Positions 63,965-64,000 of a stretch of DNA of 64,000 nt are shown here, one piece after another (within the stretch, counting starts at the first letter, position 1; each line of letters starts with the position of its first letter). Where the stretch lies: NCBI GenBank assembly GCA_027669155.1, contig JAQEDR010000002.1:61001-125000 (forward strand). Direction: 5' to 3'. Both the position numbers and the translations under genes were made by a program. The notes beneath the pieces are model-generated. The model was given only the letters and a program-made list of their open reading frames with translations, was not told where the DNA came from and searched no databases. The DNA is from Peptoniphilaceae bacterium AM52-5BH. GTDB lineage: Bacteria; Bacillota; Clostridia; Tissierellales; Peptoniphilaceae.

Positions 63965-64000
63965 ATGGACCAGGACTTGACAAGTGAAATAATCAGTAAA
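63965..64000 (+). CDS. Start of an unidentified gene running off the window
   Basis: ATG 63965 follows a G-rich ribosome-binding-like sequence. Only 12 codons (MDQDLTSEIISK) are visible, too few for a family call. Confidence 0.35.
   Translation, partial: MDQDLTSEIISK

Overview
The window is low-GC chromosomal DNA from a Gram-positive anaerobic bacterium. AGA/AGG arginine codons dominate, Shine-Dalgarno sites are strong, and the housekeeping gene order is of Firmicutes type. Gene content and an erm(TR)-class resistance gene point to the Peptoniphilaceae (Anaerococcus-like). That assignment is inference, since no 16S gene is present.

Positions 1 to about 52,550 are a dense, almost entirely plus-strand backbone. 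In order it holds: a truncated dinB; two DUF2382-type stress proteins; a ribosome-rescue/division/tRNA block (rqcP, divIC-like, tilS, hpt); coaX-dusB-greA-lysS, with lysS carrying an extra C-terminal tRNA-binding domain; a lipid kinase, a CapA-like lipoprotein and a PAP2 phosphatase; tRNA-Leu(CAA); and a divergent ABC transporter/two-component pair of the peptide-antibiotic type. Then follow a MATE pump, pyrH-frr, a type IV pilus/ComG-like cluster without its ATPase, ackA-rpmF-plsX-acpP-rnc-radical SAM-smc, def-fmt-rsmB-rlmN-stp-prkC-rsgA-rpe, and rpmB. The backbone ends with murB-rapZ-phosphatase-whiA-dnaE-pfkA-pyk-rlmD. Two short intergenic graveyards (9.5-10.0 kb and 13.1-13.7 kb) hold IS and gene relics.

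Positions about 52,554 to 63,806 are an accessory island joined in frame to the 3' end of rlmD. It carries a broken IS3-family transposase, a long nested palindrome, a CopZ-like metal/iron-sulfur protein and erm(TR) with an intact two-peptide attenuator. It also has decayed conjugative-element genes, two AT-rich membrane proteins, a tyrosine recombinase behind an array of hairpins, a large serine recombinase and a SAM methyltransferase. A motif coding HVETV-like peptide, which in rlmD is codons 405-409, recurs as the last 12 codons of the serine recombinase and again after the methyltransferase, where it ends in a stop. The last two copies match at 28 of 30 bases and enclose a roughly 1-kb, one-gene segment. 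Older relics of the same kind lie at 55,059-55,229. I read this as repeated serine-recombinase insertion at rlmD 3'-end-like sites.

The backbone genes cover translation and RNA modification, division and cell wall, fatty acid initiation, glycolysis and pyruvate/acetate metabolism. The island adds ribosome-targeted antibiotic resistance and mobility functions. Nothing here is a CRISPR array or an obvious phage.
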